DNA from: Pyricularia pennisetigena
Taxonomy: Eukaryota; Ascomycota; Sordariomycetes; Magnaporthales; Pyriculariaceae
Length of the DNA stretch: 64,000 nt
Direction: 5' to 3'
NCBI RefSeq assembly: GCF_004337985.1
Contig: NC_043741.1
Location: 5,897,143-5,961,142 of the forward strand
A program made the position numbers and the translations under genes. Shown piece by piece: positions 1-10,394 of the stretch. How positions within the stretch are numbered: the stretch's first letter is position 1; each line of letters starts with the position of its first letter. Under the pieces are notes generated by a model. That model was not told the origin of the DNA, did not search any database, and saw nothing but the letters and a program-made list of their open reading frames with translations.

Positions 1-1832
1 ATAGTGTTGGCTCATCTTCGCGATATCCTCCGTTGACACAGCTTTCAAACGGCAAAGATCTCACCTCATACTTCGACCCGGTCCCTCGTCGGGGCAGGAG
101 CCGATCCCAGACGGGCGGTTCGGAGCCTGGAGACCAGCGCACCATGGACTTCCCTCCCATTGTGCCCAGGCGCACGTCGTCACTTTCTGCTCCGACAAGT
201 AGGAACACATCCAGGGCGGGCTCATTGACTGCCGACAGCCTGGGACAGCTTGAGAAAGTAACGAGCCAACAGCTCGATACAAGGTCCAGAGTCCAAGCAG
301 CGCCGCGGCCCCAATCGCAAAAGTCATACGACTCGAGGCAGGATCTGCCTTCTCGCCAGAAAGAGCGCCTTGCCGAGGAACGTAGCGAGCCTGTATCATC
401 TGCAGATTCCATAAAGTCACCACGACAACACTCGGTGCATAAGCTCAGCGTTGATCATCACGGGGATCCATTGTTTGGCCGACGGTTGGCTGCCCAGCAG
501 ACACCGTTTTCACAGTATTCGGTGGAAACCAATGCGACGTCTCACGCAGAGGTGTCTGAGGCTCAAGCCGTTAGTCTGTATGCTCATCAAAACACATCTG
601 TGCTGATGGTGGATCACTCGGCAAGGCCAAGTGAAAGTTCAAACAGCTCTCTTGCCCCTAGATTGGAACGTCCCATCATCAAGACGATCGACACAGACGC
701 ACGCACCGGACCGGTGACACCTCCACAGCCGACATTCTCCCTGGATGATGTAGATTCGCCTCTACAAAACCCGCGGGCTCCCCCAAAGCCTCCTAGCACG
801 CGGGTCGTACCTCCAGCTATCGCTTTCATCCCAGCAACTCCATCAGGGTTGACGCCAGCACAGGAAAAGGAAATGCAGCTCGGAAATTTCTACGAAGAGG
901 TTTCACAGCGTCCACCCATGCCTAGGCGTATGTCGACTGTGGTACGCAGGGCTCTGGGTCGGCGCGAGAGTTATCACGAGCCATCGGCATCTGCAGCCCC
1001 CAAGAACTCGGGCGGAATTTTATCGCGCACACTGTCGCTCACAAGACGCTCGAGCCTTCGCGGCCAACGACCGGACGATGGAGATAGGGAGGGTGTCAAA
1101 GGGGATAGGAGACACACGGTCTCAGCATACGGGGGTCCCGATGATGAACTGGCAGATCCAACCAGATTGCATCCTCTTTGGCGACCAGCGTACGCCGATG
1201 ACGAGTCCGATCACAGCAGTGACGAGGAGTATGACGATGAAGACGACAATCACCACTACGACAGGCGGGAGGCACGGCCACGTCGAACCTTGTCAGAGCG
1301 AATGAGACGCACATTTGCCATTCTGCCAAATCGCGAAGACTATTACGGATCTGAAGACCCATATGTCCAGCCCAGGTCTCCCATTCGTCGCACCGTGCAC
1401 CGCAGCAACAGCGGCAACCTACGTGTGGTCAAGAACCGCGCTAGCCTCGAGTCGATCTCCCGGCCACCCATTAGCTACATGGGGAGACCCTACACGGCGC
1501 CGGGTCAGGGCCGAGGAGGTGACAAGGGACGAGGCCGACTTTGGAGGTCTCTATCTCAGCGACGCTCAGAGGCTCCTGTAGTTGGTGGTGGCGGAGGTAG
1601 AGGCTCGCTGCCCAGGCGACGTCTATCCCTTCGCGGCACGGCGCTCGACCCGTCTGGAGGGCTTGGCTTGCTGCAAGACCTGCCGCGCCGGCTAAGCGAA
1701 CGCAGGCGCGAAAAGAGGAGTCAAGAGTTGCGTCGAACCATTAGTGGGCCGCGCGAGGTGCGCGATGGCGTCGGCGAGGTTATCAGGCGGAGGAGCGATC
1801 ACCGCGGCACCCACCCCACATACAATGCGTAG
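1..1832 (+). CDS. 3' part of a basic, serine/arginine-rich protein of unknown function
   Basis: The frame is open from the first bases of the window and ends at a TAG at 1830-1832, so the 5' end of the gene is missing; the first in-frame ATG visible is near 144 but need not be the real start. About 600 residues are visible. They are rich in Ser, Arg and Pro, with many R-R-x-S and S-P motifs, a proline patch (around 250-260) and a strongly acidic Asp/Glu stretch near residue 390-405, followed by a very basic C-terminal third. No globular domain or membrane segment is recognisable, so it is probably largely disordered and phosphorylated. I do not recognise the family. The long unbroken frame with sustained GC-rich third positions supports real coding. 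Confidence 0.6.
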   Translation, partial: SVGSSSRYPPLTQLSNGKDLTSYFDPVPRRGRSRSQTGGSEPGDQRTMDFPPIVPRRTSSLSAPTSRNTSRAGSLTADSLGQLEKVTSQQLDTRSRVQAAPRPQSQKSYDSRQDLPSRQKERLAEERSEPVSSADSIKSPRQHSVHKLSVDHHGDPLFGRRLAAQQTPFSQYSVETNATSHAEVSEAQAVSLYAHQNTSVLMVDHSARPSESSNSSLAPRLERPIIKTIDTDARTGPVTPPQPTFSLDDVDSPLQNPRAPPKPPSTRVVPPAIAFIPATPSGLTPAQEKEMQLGNFYEEVSQRPPMPRRMSTVVRRALGRRESYHEPSASAAPKNSGGILSRTLSLTRRSSLRGQRPDDGDREGVKGDRRHTVSAYGGPDDELADPTRLHPLWRPAYADDESDHSSDEEYDDEDDNHHYDRREARPRRTLSERMRRTFAILPNREDYYGSEDPYVQPRSPIRRTVHRSNSGNLRVVKNRASLESISRPPISYMGRPYTAPGQGRGGDKGRGRLWRSLSQRRSEAPVVGGGGGRGSLPRRRLSLRGTALDPSGGLGLLQDLPRRLSERRREKRSQELRRTISGPREVRDGVGEVIRRRSDHRGTHPTYNA

Positions 1833-2953
1833 TGATTCTATTTGACTTGGAAACACGGGCATGACATATTGCCCATCCCTCACGGATGGGATACTAATAC
1901 AACAAAGTCAAACACGAAAATACTTTTATGTATGAGCATAATTCTCACGTTTGCCCGCGAAGGCGGGTTTTCGATTTTCTTTTTTCACAATTCGCTGTTT
2001 TTATTGTTCAGCAACACGACCGCAAGGAACCGTTCTTAGGGCATTGTACACACGAACAAACGATATCCACACGACGATTTTGATATTTGAAAGGAGGGAT
2101 GGGCTTTTTGTTCATGGTATATACGACGATATGATGTGTTTCTTTGCATTTTGGTTGCTCTTGCTTTCTCTTTTCCGTTGTCAATAATTGGACGAAATTG
2201 GGGGGACGATACGTGTTTAGCCTTTCTCACATTACGGCGACACATGACCGTTCTGCTTGTCGGTTCGAAAGCGAGCCCTCTGGCTTTTCGCTTGCTCTCC
2301 TTCAGCCTTCCCCCTATACTGAAAACCCGTCTTCCGTCGCCGCTGGCGAAAGGGAAAGATGGGCAGGACGGATTTTGGTTTTTTTCACGGCGTTATCTTT
2401 TTTTTTTTTTTCTTCTTTTATTTGGCAATGGCTGGCTATATACTCAGGCTTTAGATTAGCTCCGCGTTTGATGACTGCTACGAATTATCACGACTACAAC
2501 CTCTTTGTCTGATCGAGTGTGCCTCTTTGCCTGGTTTTGAGTTGCGTTTTTGTGGGCGGTCTAGAGGGCGCCACAGCAGAAGCATGCGGCTTTCAAGCTC
2601 TTGAAACCATCTACCGCGCAACACGATGGGCAAAGAATTCATGGCTCTTGACATTGAAAGAAAATCAACTTTTTTTTTTCTCACTCTCTTTAACCTTGCT
2701 GCCTTGAAGTGCAAACAGGTGGATTAAAGTACATGGATGACTCCCATTAACGAGGCCAAAAGTCGTAAAACAAACAATATTCCGTTGACGCCTTTAACTC
2801 CCTTGAAAGTGATATATGGCTATGTGAGAAAAAGACGTGTATCTCTTTTAAGCGTAGGCCAACGGGCGAAAACGTTCCTATCCAGATCCTCTTCTTCAAA
2901 AAGAAGACCAAGATTGTACTTGCGGCCGTGTCGGCTTGGAAGAACCAACGAGG
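1833..2953. other. convergent intergenic region, no gene seen
   Basis: This lies between the stop of the partial gene on the left and the stop of U1-C on the right, so it should hold two 3' ends. It is T-rich, with a T run near 2398-2412. The short frames here have no coding character. Confidence 0.6.
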
Positions 2954-3999
2954 CTAGCGCTTGTTGTCTGGACCACCCATCGCACCAGGGGGTGGCATGC
3001 CGCCGGGGGGGATGAATGGCGGCGGCGGCAGCCCGGGCCCGCCCGGACCGGGAGGGGGCATGCCGGGGAATCCTGCGGGGAAGTTTGGCGGCATCATCGG
3101 GGGAGGGACACCTCCTGAGCCGGCGGGGCCGGGCGGCGGGAACGGCATCCCTGGGAAATGCGGCATTCCGGGAGGCAGAGCGCCTGGCGGCGGGACGGGG
3201 AGGCCACTGGGGTTCGGGCCGCCGGGGATCGGGGGCGGGAAGGGCGGCATGTTTGGCAGACCGCGGGCGCCTGTTGGTGGTGCTATTGTGTCCGGGGGAG
3301 CGAAGAAGGGCCCTGGGTGTCAGTACGGGAGATTCTTGTAGTGCGCAGGGTAAAAAAGCGTTGCGCGCGCATGCGACTGGTTTTCCCATGCGTGTACGGG
3401 GCGACTTACGAGGCATTCCTGCGGGGAAACCGCCGGGTGGCGCACCCGGCATACCTGGGAACGGAGGTGGCACGCCTCCGGGGAAGGCAAAGGGCGGAGG
3501 GAAGCCGGAGCCGCCGGGCTGGTTGTGAGGCAACATCGGGTTGGCGTGAGCCTGGCCTTCGGCGGCGTAAGACGAGGTGATGGAGTCAATGACGGACTGG
3601 GCCTTCTCGTGGCCGATTTCTGTAAAGAGGGCAGGATGATGTTAGCTGGGCGACGACGCGCATGCGCAAGGCAGAGTTTGTGTGCGTGTGTGTGTGTGTG
3701 TTTTGCGCGTGGATATCAAGCCGTGGGTGTCGTACGTTGGTAGTATTCTATGACGTTTCGCAAGTGGTTTCGGCCGCTGTTGTGCGCCTTTCGCACGCTC
3801 ATGGAGTCGTGCGTGAGGTAGACATCGCAGTAATCGCCTAGTGTTGTCGAATCACTGTCAGATCATCGTATGTCGCGGACATTGGCTGTCCTTCTCTCGA
3901 CCGGAGCGAGCTGAACCTACAAAAGACTGCATCACGGAGGTGTTAGTATGAGGTGCCATGATGGATCGCAAGACGAAGGGTCAGCCTACACTTGGGCAT
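2954..3999 (-). CDS. yhc1: U1 small nuclear ribonucleoprotein C (U1-C)
   Basis: U1-C is the U1 snRNP subunit that stabilises pairing of U1 RNA with the 5' splice site. Five exons on the minus strand: 3999-3990, 3926-3921, 3837-3736, 3619-3410 and 3312-2954, giving 228 residues. The start [17 protein letters not shown] and the C2H2 zinc knuckle (C6, C9, H24, H30) are diagnostic. A helix reading [12 protein letters not shown] follows, then a long Pro/Gly/Met-rich tail typical of fungal U1-C. Introns are 63, 83, 116 and 97 nt; intron 1 has a perfect TACTAAC branch site, and intron 3 holds a TG microsatellite. Exon 2 is only 6 nt (TCTTTT); without it the conserved F4-F5 pair is lost but the frame stays. 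The start codon at 3999 is fixed by the conserved N-terminus. It is divergent from ERV25. Confidence 0.93.
3686..3701. repeat. (TG)n microsatellite
   Basis: Eight TG units, preceded by an imperfect TGTGCG, lie inside intron 3 of the U1-C gene. Confidence 0.9.
3921..3926 (-). other. yhc1: 6-nt microexon (exon 2) of the U1-C gene
   Basis: On the minus strand the six bases TCTTTT sit between a CAG acceptor (3929-3927) and a GTAGGT donor (3920-3915). They join the T that ends exon 1 and the GC that starts exon 3 to give Phe4, Phe5 and the first zinc-binding Cys6. The family consensus MPKF(F/Y)CDYC requires them. Confidence 0.85.
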
Positions 4000-4608
4000 C
4001 TTGAATTGTTTAATTGGCCTGCAGACCTGGCGGCCTCAAGCTGGTCGAATGGGTAGGATCCAAATCAAGTAAGACAAAAGTACCGTGTAGCTAAGTAGGC
4101 ACGGCAATTGGTATGATGTTGTAAGAAGCGATTTCGTAGGCTGCAAAGTTACCTCTTGGGGGTTCAGTAAATTCAGCTTGGACGGTGACCAAAGAAATCG
4201 ACCGCGTTCGAATCGCCGCCCGGCCAATTAATGGCTTGGCTTGGCTTGTAACAATTAATTCCAACGCACCTCCATGCCCGAGTACAATATTATGCGGGGG
4301 GGATTCTGAAAGCTACAGCCACATGTGGCGCGGGTCACTTCGAATCAAATTCAATTGGCTTGAATTAGCGACATGACAGGGATCCCCGTCCCGCCTGGGA
4401 CATCGCGACAGATTTACCTTTGTTCAGGTACGTACATAGACGTATGCCTTGTGAAATCGACGGGGTCGCCTTGGGGGGAAGCAAAAAAGAGCACAGCATT
4501 CAACCTTTAAACAGACACAAGAAGGTCTCGCCCCAAATCGAGTTCTAAACAGCACAAACCACCTTTGCAATCAGGTCCGCGCTGGGGGCAGCTGCCGTAC
4601 CGAACAAA
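4000..4608. promoter_or_regulatory. divergent promoter region of U1-C and ERV25
   Basis: The two start codons face away from each other 609 bp apart, so both promoters must lie here. It includes AT-rich patches (TTAATTA at about 4226 and 4254). I could not assign a specific factor site. Confidence 0.5.
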
Positions 4609-5566
4609 ATGGCGCTGCCACGATCACTTCTGCAGTACATCTGCAGCCTCGTCCTCCTGGTCGGCGTCTCGCATGCCCTCAAGTTTGAGCTGCAGGCCAT
4701 GCCTGCGCATTATGACAACAAGATGCGATGCATACGGAACTTTGTCGCCAAGGACACATTGGTGGTGGTGACGTCCATCGTGAGCGGGTCCAAGGGTGAC
4801 GGCATGGTGGTCAACTTGAACGTAGGTTCTTTCTTGGGGGGGTTTCTCTTTTCTCAGTCCTGTTGTTTTTCCTCCAAGCTAACAAACTGTTTTGTCTCTC
4901 CTTTCGTACAGATCAAGGACGCCGTGGGCAACGAATACGGCAGGGCAAAGGACGTTGTCGGAGAGCAGAGGACAGTCTTTACATCACACGCCGACGCGGC
5001 ATTCGACGTGTGCTACGAGAACATCCTGGATGGCAGTGCGTGAACAATACAACCCACAGTCCAGCCCTGATGATCGTCACTACGCGATCCTGTCCCCCCC
5101 CCGCGCCACATTGCTAACATGTATACGTTCTCACTTTGTTCCAGGCAAACACGTCGCGACCCCTCACAAAACCGTCGAGCTCGATGTCGACATTGGCGCC
5201 GACGCCAAGGACTGGTCGGCCATCCAGGCGACGGAGAAGCTCAAGCCGGTCGAGACGGAGCTTCGCCGGATCGAGGAGATGGTGGCTGAGATTGTGGGAG
5301 AGATGGACTACCTCCGCGTCCGCGAGCAGAAGCTGCGCGACACCAACGAGAGCACCAACGCCAGGGTCAAGTGGTTCGGCATGCTCACCACCTTCCTGCT
5401 CATTGCACTGTGGGCCTGGCAGATCATGTACCTGCGCGCCTACTTTAGGTTAGTGGCGATTGTGATTTTCTTGTTTTGTTCGGCGGGAATGTTCGTGTCG
5501 TGAAGAGCTATTTCTTACTGACAATCAACTCAAAACACTCTGTACAGGTCCAAGCATCTCATCTGA
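4609..5566 (+). CDS. ERV25: p24 family cargo adaptor Erv25 (TMED10-like)
   Basis: Erv25 works with Emp24 in COPII/COPI vesicles that move selected cargo between ER and Golgi. Four exons: 4609-4821, 4912-5035, 5145-5448 and 5548-5566, giving 219 residues. Visible parts in order: a signal peptide (residues 1 to about 24), a lumenal GOLD domain whose two cysteines (in KMRCIRNF and FDVCYENI) form the usual disulphide pair, a heptad-rich coiled coil ([20 protein letters not shown]), one membrane helix ([17 protein letters not shown]) and a short cytosolic tail ending YFRSKHLI, which matches fungal Erv25. Length is normal for p24 proteins. Introns are 90, 109 and 99 nt; branch sites such as CTAAC are seen. 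The last exon codes for only the final six residues. Confidence 0.93.
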
Positions 5567-6241
5567 TCACAAAATAAGGCGTGCTGCGCAGGGGAGCCGG
5601 CTGGCTTTGTGTTACTCCTGGATCTTGTGTCTTTTGTTTGCAGGCTATCTTCCATCATGGTGTTGGGAGCATTCTTCATGTGTTTGGGAATCCGATACTT
5701 TTTTTTTTTTCGGTCTTAGAGATGGTTCTGCCAGTACTGCTGGGCTGTTGAATGGCAAAGAGTGCCTAGGTAATCCAGAAAGCTTTTCTTTTTTTGGGGG
5801 GGAAATACTTCCAGCTTTGACTAGACGCTTCAAGAGCTCACTGATGATCGGACTGTGTATGCGTTTGGTCTGTGCTGAAAGCCCCTTGATGAATATGTAT
5901 TGACACACAAGATGTAAGCGAAAGATCTAGAAAAAAAAAGACTTGATTAAAACACACATTATGATACTTAAATATCACAAGGGTAGCATGCACATACATC
6001 ATGGCGAAAACGCGGCTGATTCGGGGCCAGGGACATTTCCAGTTCTATGTTCATCAAAAAGGTCGATGTTGGAACCAAAAGAAGCCAGCCAGTCTTCTTG
6101 GTCGCAGGCACAGGTTCCAATATGTACAAACATGGCATCTAAAACTCGAACCCGACGGGGCCAAGAGGCTGCATGCCTGCTCACAGCTTTTTCCAATCAC
6201 CACCACCACCACCACCACCACCACCACAACTGCTACTACCA

Positions 6242-6274
<33 letters not shown>

Positions 6275-6687
6275 GCCCAAGCCACGGCAAACCAGTCCTG
6301 GTCTCAAGTCTCCAAACTTTATGCTCCAGGGGGTATAAACAAGTCCCAACATAAAACACCCAATCAAAAGGCTTAAATGAACGGTGCTTGTAGTCTTTTT
6401 CCTTTTGACTACAAAAGTCACATGTGGTACGAGAGCGCCGCCAACGAGGAACGGTGGAAGGAATCATGACAAAGGAAATCAGTTTGAGAAGAGAAACAAA
6501 AAAAAAAAAAGAAAAGAAAAAGGAGACGATACCAAAATCCGACGCTCGTTTGAATCCCCTTAATTGTCGTCATGTCATTATAAAAACTCTCCTGCGCATA
6601 GGGAGGAGCAAGAGTCGTGGCTCTTTCTTTTCTGGCCATTAGGCAATTACCTCTAGACCGCACTTGGGCAACGCGCGGTAACGCACC
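5567..6687. other. convergent intergenic region with simple repeats
   Basis: This holds the 3' ends of ERV25 (+) and DSN1 (-). It contains (CAC)10 at 6198-6227 and A30 at 6244-6273. Frames spanning them give His or Lys runs and are not genes. Confidence 0.6.
6198..6273. repeat. (CAC)10 microsatellite followed by A30
   Basis: Ten CAC triplets at 6198-6227 are followed after 16 bases by a run of 30 A at 6244-6273, in non-coding DNA between ERV25 and DSN1. Confidence 0.95.
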
Positions 6688-8707
6688 CTAGCCGTCTTCC
6701 TCGGGTAATATCTTGCCAAGACTCCTCAGTACCTCCATGACGGGCAGGTTTTTGGTGCCGGCTGCGGCCTTTTCGCGTTCCTCGCGCTCCTTGAGTCGGT
6801 CTGCACTCAGACCAAGCACCCGGTCCGCCTGTCGCCCGCCCGCCGCGACGCGCTGGTCGAGCTTGTGCACGCTGTCGGCAAGCTTGTCGATTTCAACCTC
6901 GAGCGGGGCCATCAGGGACTGTAGTCGAGACTGCATTTTTGCTCGCAGCGACGCAAAGTTGCTGGTCGGCTCCGTTAGAGAACGCAACATGCGCGCCTCT
7001 TCATCGTCGAGCGCCCCTTCGTCGGGAAGCGGAGCCTTGGTCGGGTCTTCATCTTCAAAGAGGGGTGGGAATTCAGGAGGTGGCTTCTCCAGCGCCAACC
7101 ACTTTTTCCTTTCCAATTTTAGGCTGTAAAGTACATAGCAATCCTATCGTTAGTCACACCATCATTTGCCAACGTTGTCCGAGAACCAAATTTACATACC
7201 GCTTGATGGTAGCCTCCAGCTCCACTATCTTCTTCTCGTTCTCGATATTTACCGGGTTTGGTTTTGTGATTACCGGCCGCTTGAGCTCGGCTTCACTCGC
7301 CTCGTCTTCTCGGCTGAACCAGTCCGAGAACTCCGACTTGTTTCCAAAGTCCTTTAACAGTTGATCTTGTATTGCGCGTGCTAGAGTTCAATGTCAGTCT
7401 TCCGTTCTCTTTTTTTTTTTTTTTTTTTTTTCCCTCCATCAGACACTTTGTCCAACAATCGAGTTGCCCAGCCCCGTGACAAGACTCACCTCCCAAAATA
7501 GCATTAGAATTCATGGAATCCACAGAGCCGTGCGCCGGCCTGTCCAGCAACGCCCTCTCTCCGCACCACGTAAGCAGCTGCTTCATCCTCCTCGGCTCTA
7601 TCACATCGGCCTCGATGTGCTTGTAGAACTCGCCAGAGTTGACCTCGCGGTGTGGTATTGCACTGTGGCCATTATCGATCAGAGAACTGGCCCGCCTGCC
7701 TCTCATCCCTAGGCTGCTCCGTCGTGCTCCACTGCCTCCCGCCCCGCCCTTCCTACGCAACTCCTTGTTGCGGTCCATTATGGGGGTATCGCTAAAGGGA
7801 AGGGCAATCTTGCGCGCCGGCTCGTGATGCTCCTGACCATACGTTATCCCCTCGCCAGCTGGCCCGTCGTCCATGCTGGTGTCCATCGCATCATTCCTAG
7901 GTGTCGCAACCGGTTCCAGGGCCCTGTCTTCCGCTGCTGCCGCTGCTGCCGTTCGCTTCTTTGTCGGTGGCCTCCCCCGACTCGGTTTCCTTGACTCAGG
8001 TGCCGTCGTTGCTACTGGTGTTGGCGCTACATGATGATTCCCTGCCCCATTTTCCACCACCGTTTCCATAGATGATCGCGTCCGTCGACCAGTCGTCGCC
8101 ACGTCGGTGCTGGCCGGTGCAGCCACAGCCGTCGTCGCGGCCGCCGCCTCTGTCCGTCTGGTGCGCGTCTTCGAAACTGTGAGCGGTTTCGGTTCTGGCG
8201 CTGGCGCTGGGGACGCGCTCGGTTTCCTCCTCGTCGGCCTCTTCGTCGCCGGTGGCGGCGTCTCCTCAACGGGCGCCAGCTGCGGTGAAGCGGCGCGTTT
8301 CCTCCCACCCACGATCGGCATGGGCGCGGTCTTCTTAGCCGGTCGCCCTGCCGCCTTTTTCGTCGCAGGAGCAGCTGCTATCGTCGAGGGAGCGGCAGCA
8401 TCCAAGTCGCCAGCGGCCGTCGAGGTCCTGGCTCGTTTCGAGCCGCGCGTAAAGAGAAAGTCGCCATCCTGCTCGTCGTACACCGCGGCATCTGATCCCG
8501 TCCATTGCGCGTTAGCAATTCCTGGCCTCCCCCTATCGGCGCGGTTTTCCCCCCAAGCAACCCGTTCCAGCTTTATTTTCTCCCCAGTCATCATCAAAAA
8601 GAATCCCACCTACCGGCAAGGCGTTTGCTGTAGCGACGCGGCTCCCCCGGCTGATTGCTCATGCTCAAGTCCTGTAGCGGCTGGCGTGCGCGTATGAGAG
8701 TCGTCAT
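6688..8707 (-). CDS. DSN1: kinetochore protein Dsn1/Mis13 (MIND/Mis12 complex)
   Basis: Dsn1 is a subunit of the four-protein Mis12/MIND complex that links centromeric chromatin to the Ndc80 microtubule-binding complex. Four exons: 8707-8614, 8491-7490, 7380-7200 and 7123-6688, giving 570 residues. The N-terminal part is disordered and basic with AT-hook-like GRP stretches. The motif R288-R289-S-S-L-G-M-R-G-R297-R298-A-S is the basic Ser patch that precedes the Mis12 head in Dsn1 proteins. Downstream come FYKHIEAD, EPRRMKQLLTWCGERAL and LLKDFGNKSEFSDWFSRE, typical of the Mis13 family, then a helical C-terminal region (RAKMQSRLQSLMAPLEVEID). The start at 8707 was chosen because exon 1 (MTTLIRARQPLQ...RRYSKRLA) resembles other fungal Dsn1 starts. 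Introns are 122, 109 and 76 nt; intron 2 has a 22-base homopolymer. Confidence 0.86.
7410..7431. repeat. T22 homopolymer in intron 2 of DSN1
   Basis: The run reads as A22 in the sense strand of DSN1 and lies between donor and branch site. It makes a false Lys run if the intron is read through. Confidence 0.9.
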
Positions 8708-10394
8708 GGATGGCAAGCGGACGGCGAGGGCGAAGGCATGGGTGCAGTCGGGGGTTGACAGGGTTTTGCTACGTTTAGGTATGCGATAGCAGAGCAAAAC
8801 AAGAACAATTTGGTATTCGGATAAATTGATAGAGCTGTCGCACGTATGTCGCTGCGATGATTTGTCGTCGGTCCCTCCCAGGCTTCCGTGCTGGGTCGCG
8901 TGTCGCAAAGCAATTCGAGGCTGCGTGCCCCCGGGGAGGCAGTTTTGGCTGGGCCGCCCCTCCACTCCAAGACGCGTCAAATTTCCCCCCAATTGCGGAT
9001 TCGCTAGGCGCGGGCCCCTTCGGCGCGAATCGAGAGTTTGTCCAAAGTCTCTTGTCTGATTAGATTTAATTCGGTCGGTTTTTGATCGGTGTCGCGACTG
9101 CGGTGAGAGTTAGAGATGCTGGCTGAAATAGTCGTATTTTCAATTCGTTGTGGTCCGCGCGAAGTTCCGCCAGTTCTGCCCAACTTGGTCCGTGGATTGC
9201 CGTGGTGGAGAGGTATGCTGTCGCGCAAGGGGCATGGAGCTTCCCATTTGTTTACCACCCGAAATCGTTCTGCACCACCAACTTGCAACTTGTACGGCAG
9301 CCCCATAATTCCAACGACCAGCCCAGTTTTCTATTGGATGACGCATGAGAGCTAATCCAGTTTTGGCTATGACCTATGCTCCTTGTTCTCTGTCCGCAGC
9401 CATTCCCATTTCACGACTGCCACTCGACTCAAGTACTTTCGCGAATTGACCACCGTGACTAATGCAGCTCCCGTCTTTTCTTACTGCCACATCTTTGATT
9501 CTTACTGGGCCACACCAGGCACCGACTATGGTCACTCTCAAGTAGATATATGCATAAATTTCATAAGTAGCTTTGCATAGATTGACTAGATCTAAATCAT
9601 ACTAGTTGTACCTGCAAGGAATTTACCTCCCACACAACTTGCTGATCCGGGAGAACAACCTTCATGTCTGGATTCATGTAGACAGACAGCGCACACGAGC
9701 CCGTACGCGGTGAAAGGCCGAACAGGCTTGTTCCTCCCATGAAAACGTACTCAAGGAAACGGAGAATATCTCGACAGGAAAAAAAAAGAAACAAAAAAGA
9801 GAAAAAAAGCCAGTGCAGAAACCCCCCAACGCCTATCTCCAACCTTTTTGCGTGTGTCCTTTTAGAGCCCCCAAGACGGTTGCTCGAATCGAGGCTGAAA
9901 GTAGAAAATCAGGTGTAAAAACTAGTGAGGTAAGTTAAGAAAAGATTGAAAGGTTAAGAATAAGACAAGTAAGAATAACCGTAGAACATGAAGAGAAATA
10001 GTAGGGAAAACAAAATCTCGGAAAAAAAAAAGACGAAAGATCCCAAATCGTGAAAAATATGATGACCTGAGCGCCGACTGTCTTTTTGTTGCTGTACAGT
10101 TCAATGCCCCCAAGTGGACAAACACCACGCCCTTATTATACCCAGTGAGTTTGATAAATCGTGTGCACATGAAAATGCTTGACATGTCAAGGGGGGGCGG
10201 AAGATCCCCCGAGCACATGTCTATAAGTTAATTATTCCATAGAAATACCCTTGATGATGGTCGCCAGAGACAATTCAAGGTTGGCCCGAGGGCGATCTGT
10301 TGAGCGCTACAGAGGAGTCTCTGCTACGGCTTGATCCCGATCGCCGTCTCGCAGCATCTTGCGCCATCATGTCGAGGATCGCGGCAGATTCGTT
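8708..10394. other. intergenic region: DSN1 promoter and ATF1 3' flank
   Basis: Both neighbours are on the minus strand. The part near 8708 should hold the DSN1 promoter and the part near 10394 the ATF1 3' end. I see no convincing coding region or RNA gene. Confidence 0.55.

Noticed and set aside
2961..3341. Gly/Met-rich frame on the plus strand
   Set aside because: It is the antisense shadow of the Pro-rich tail of U1-C.
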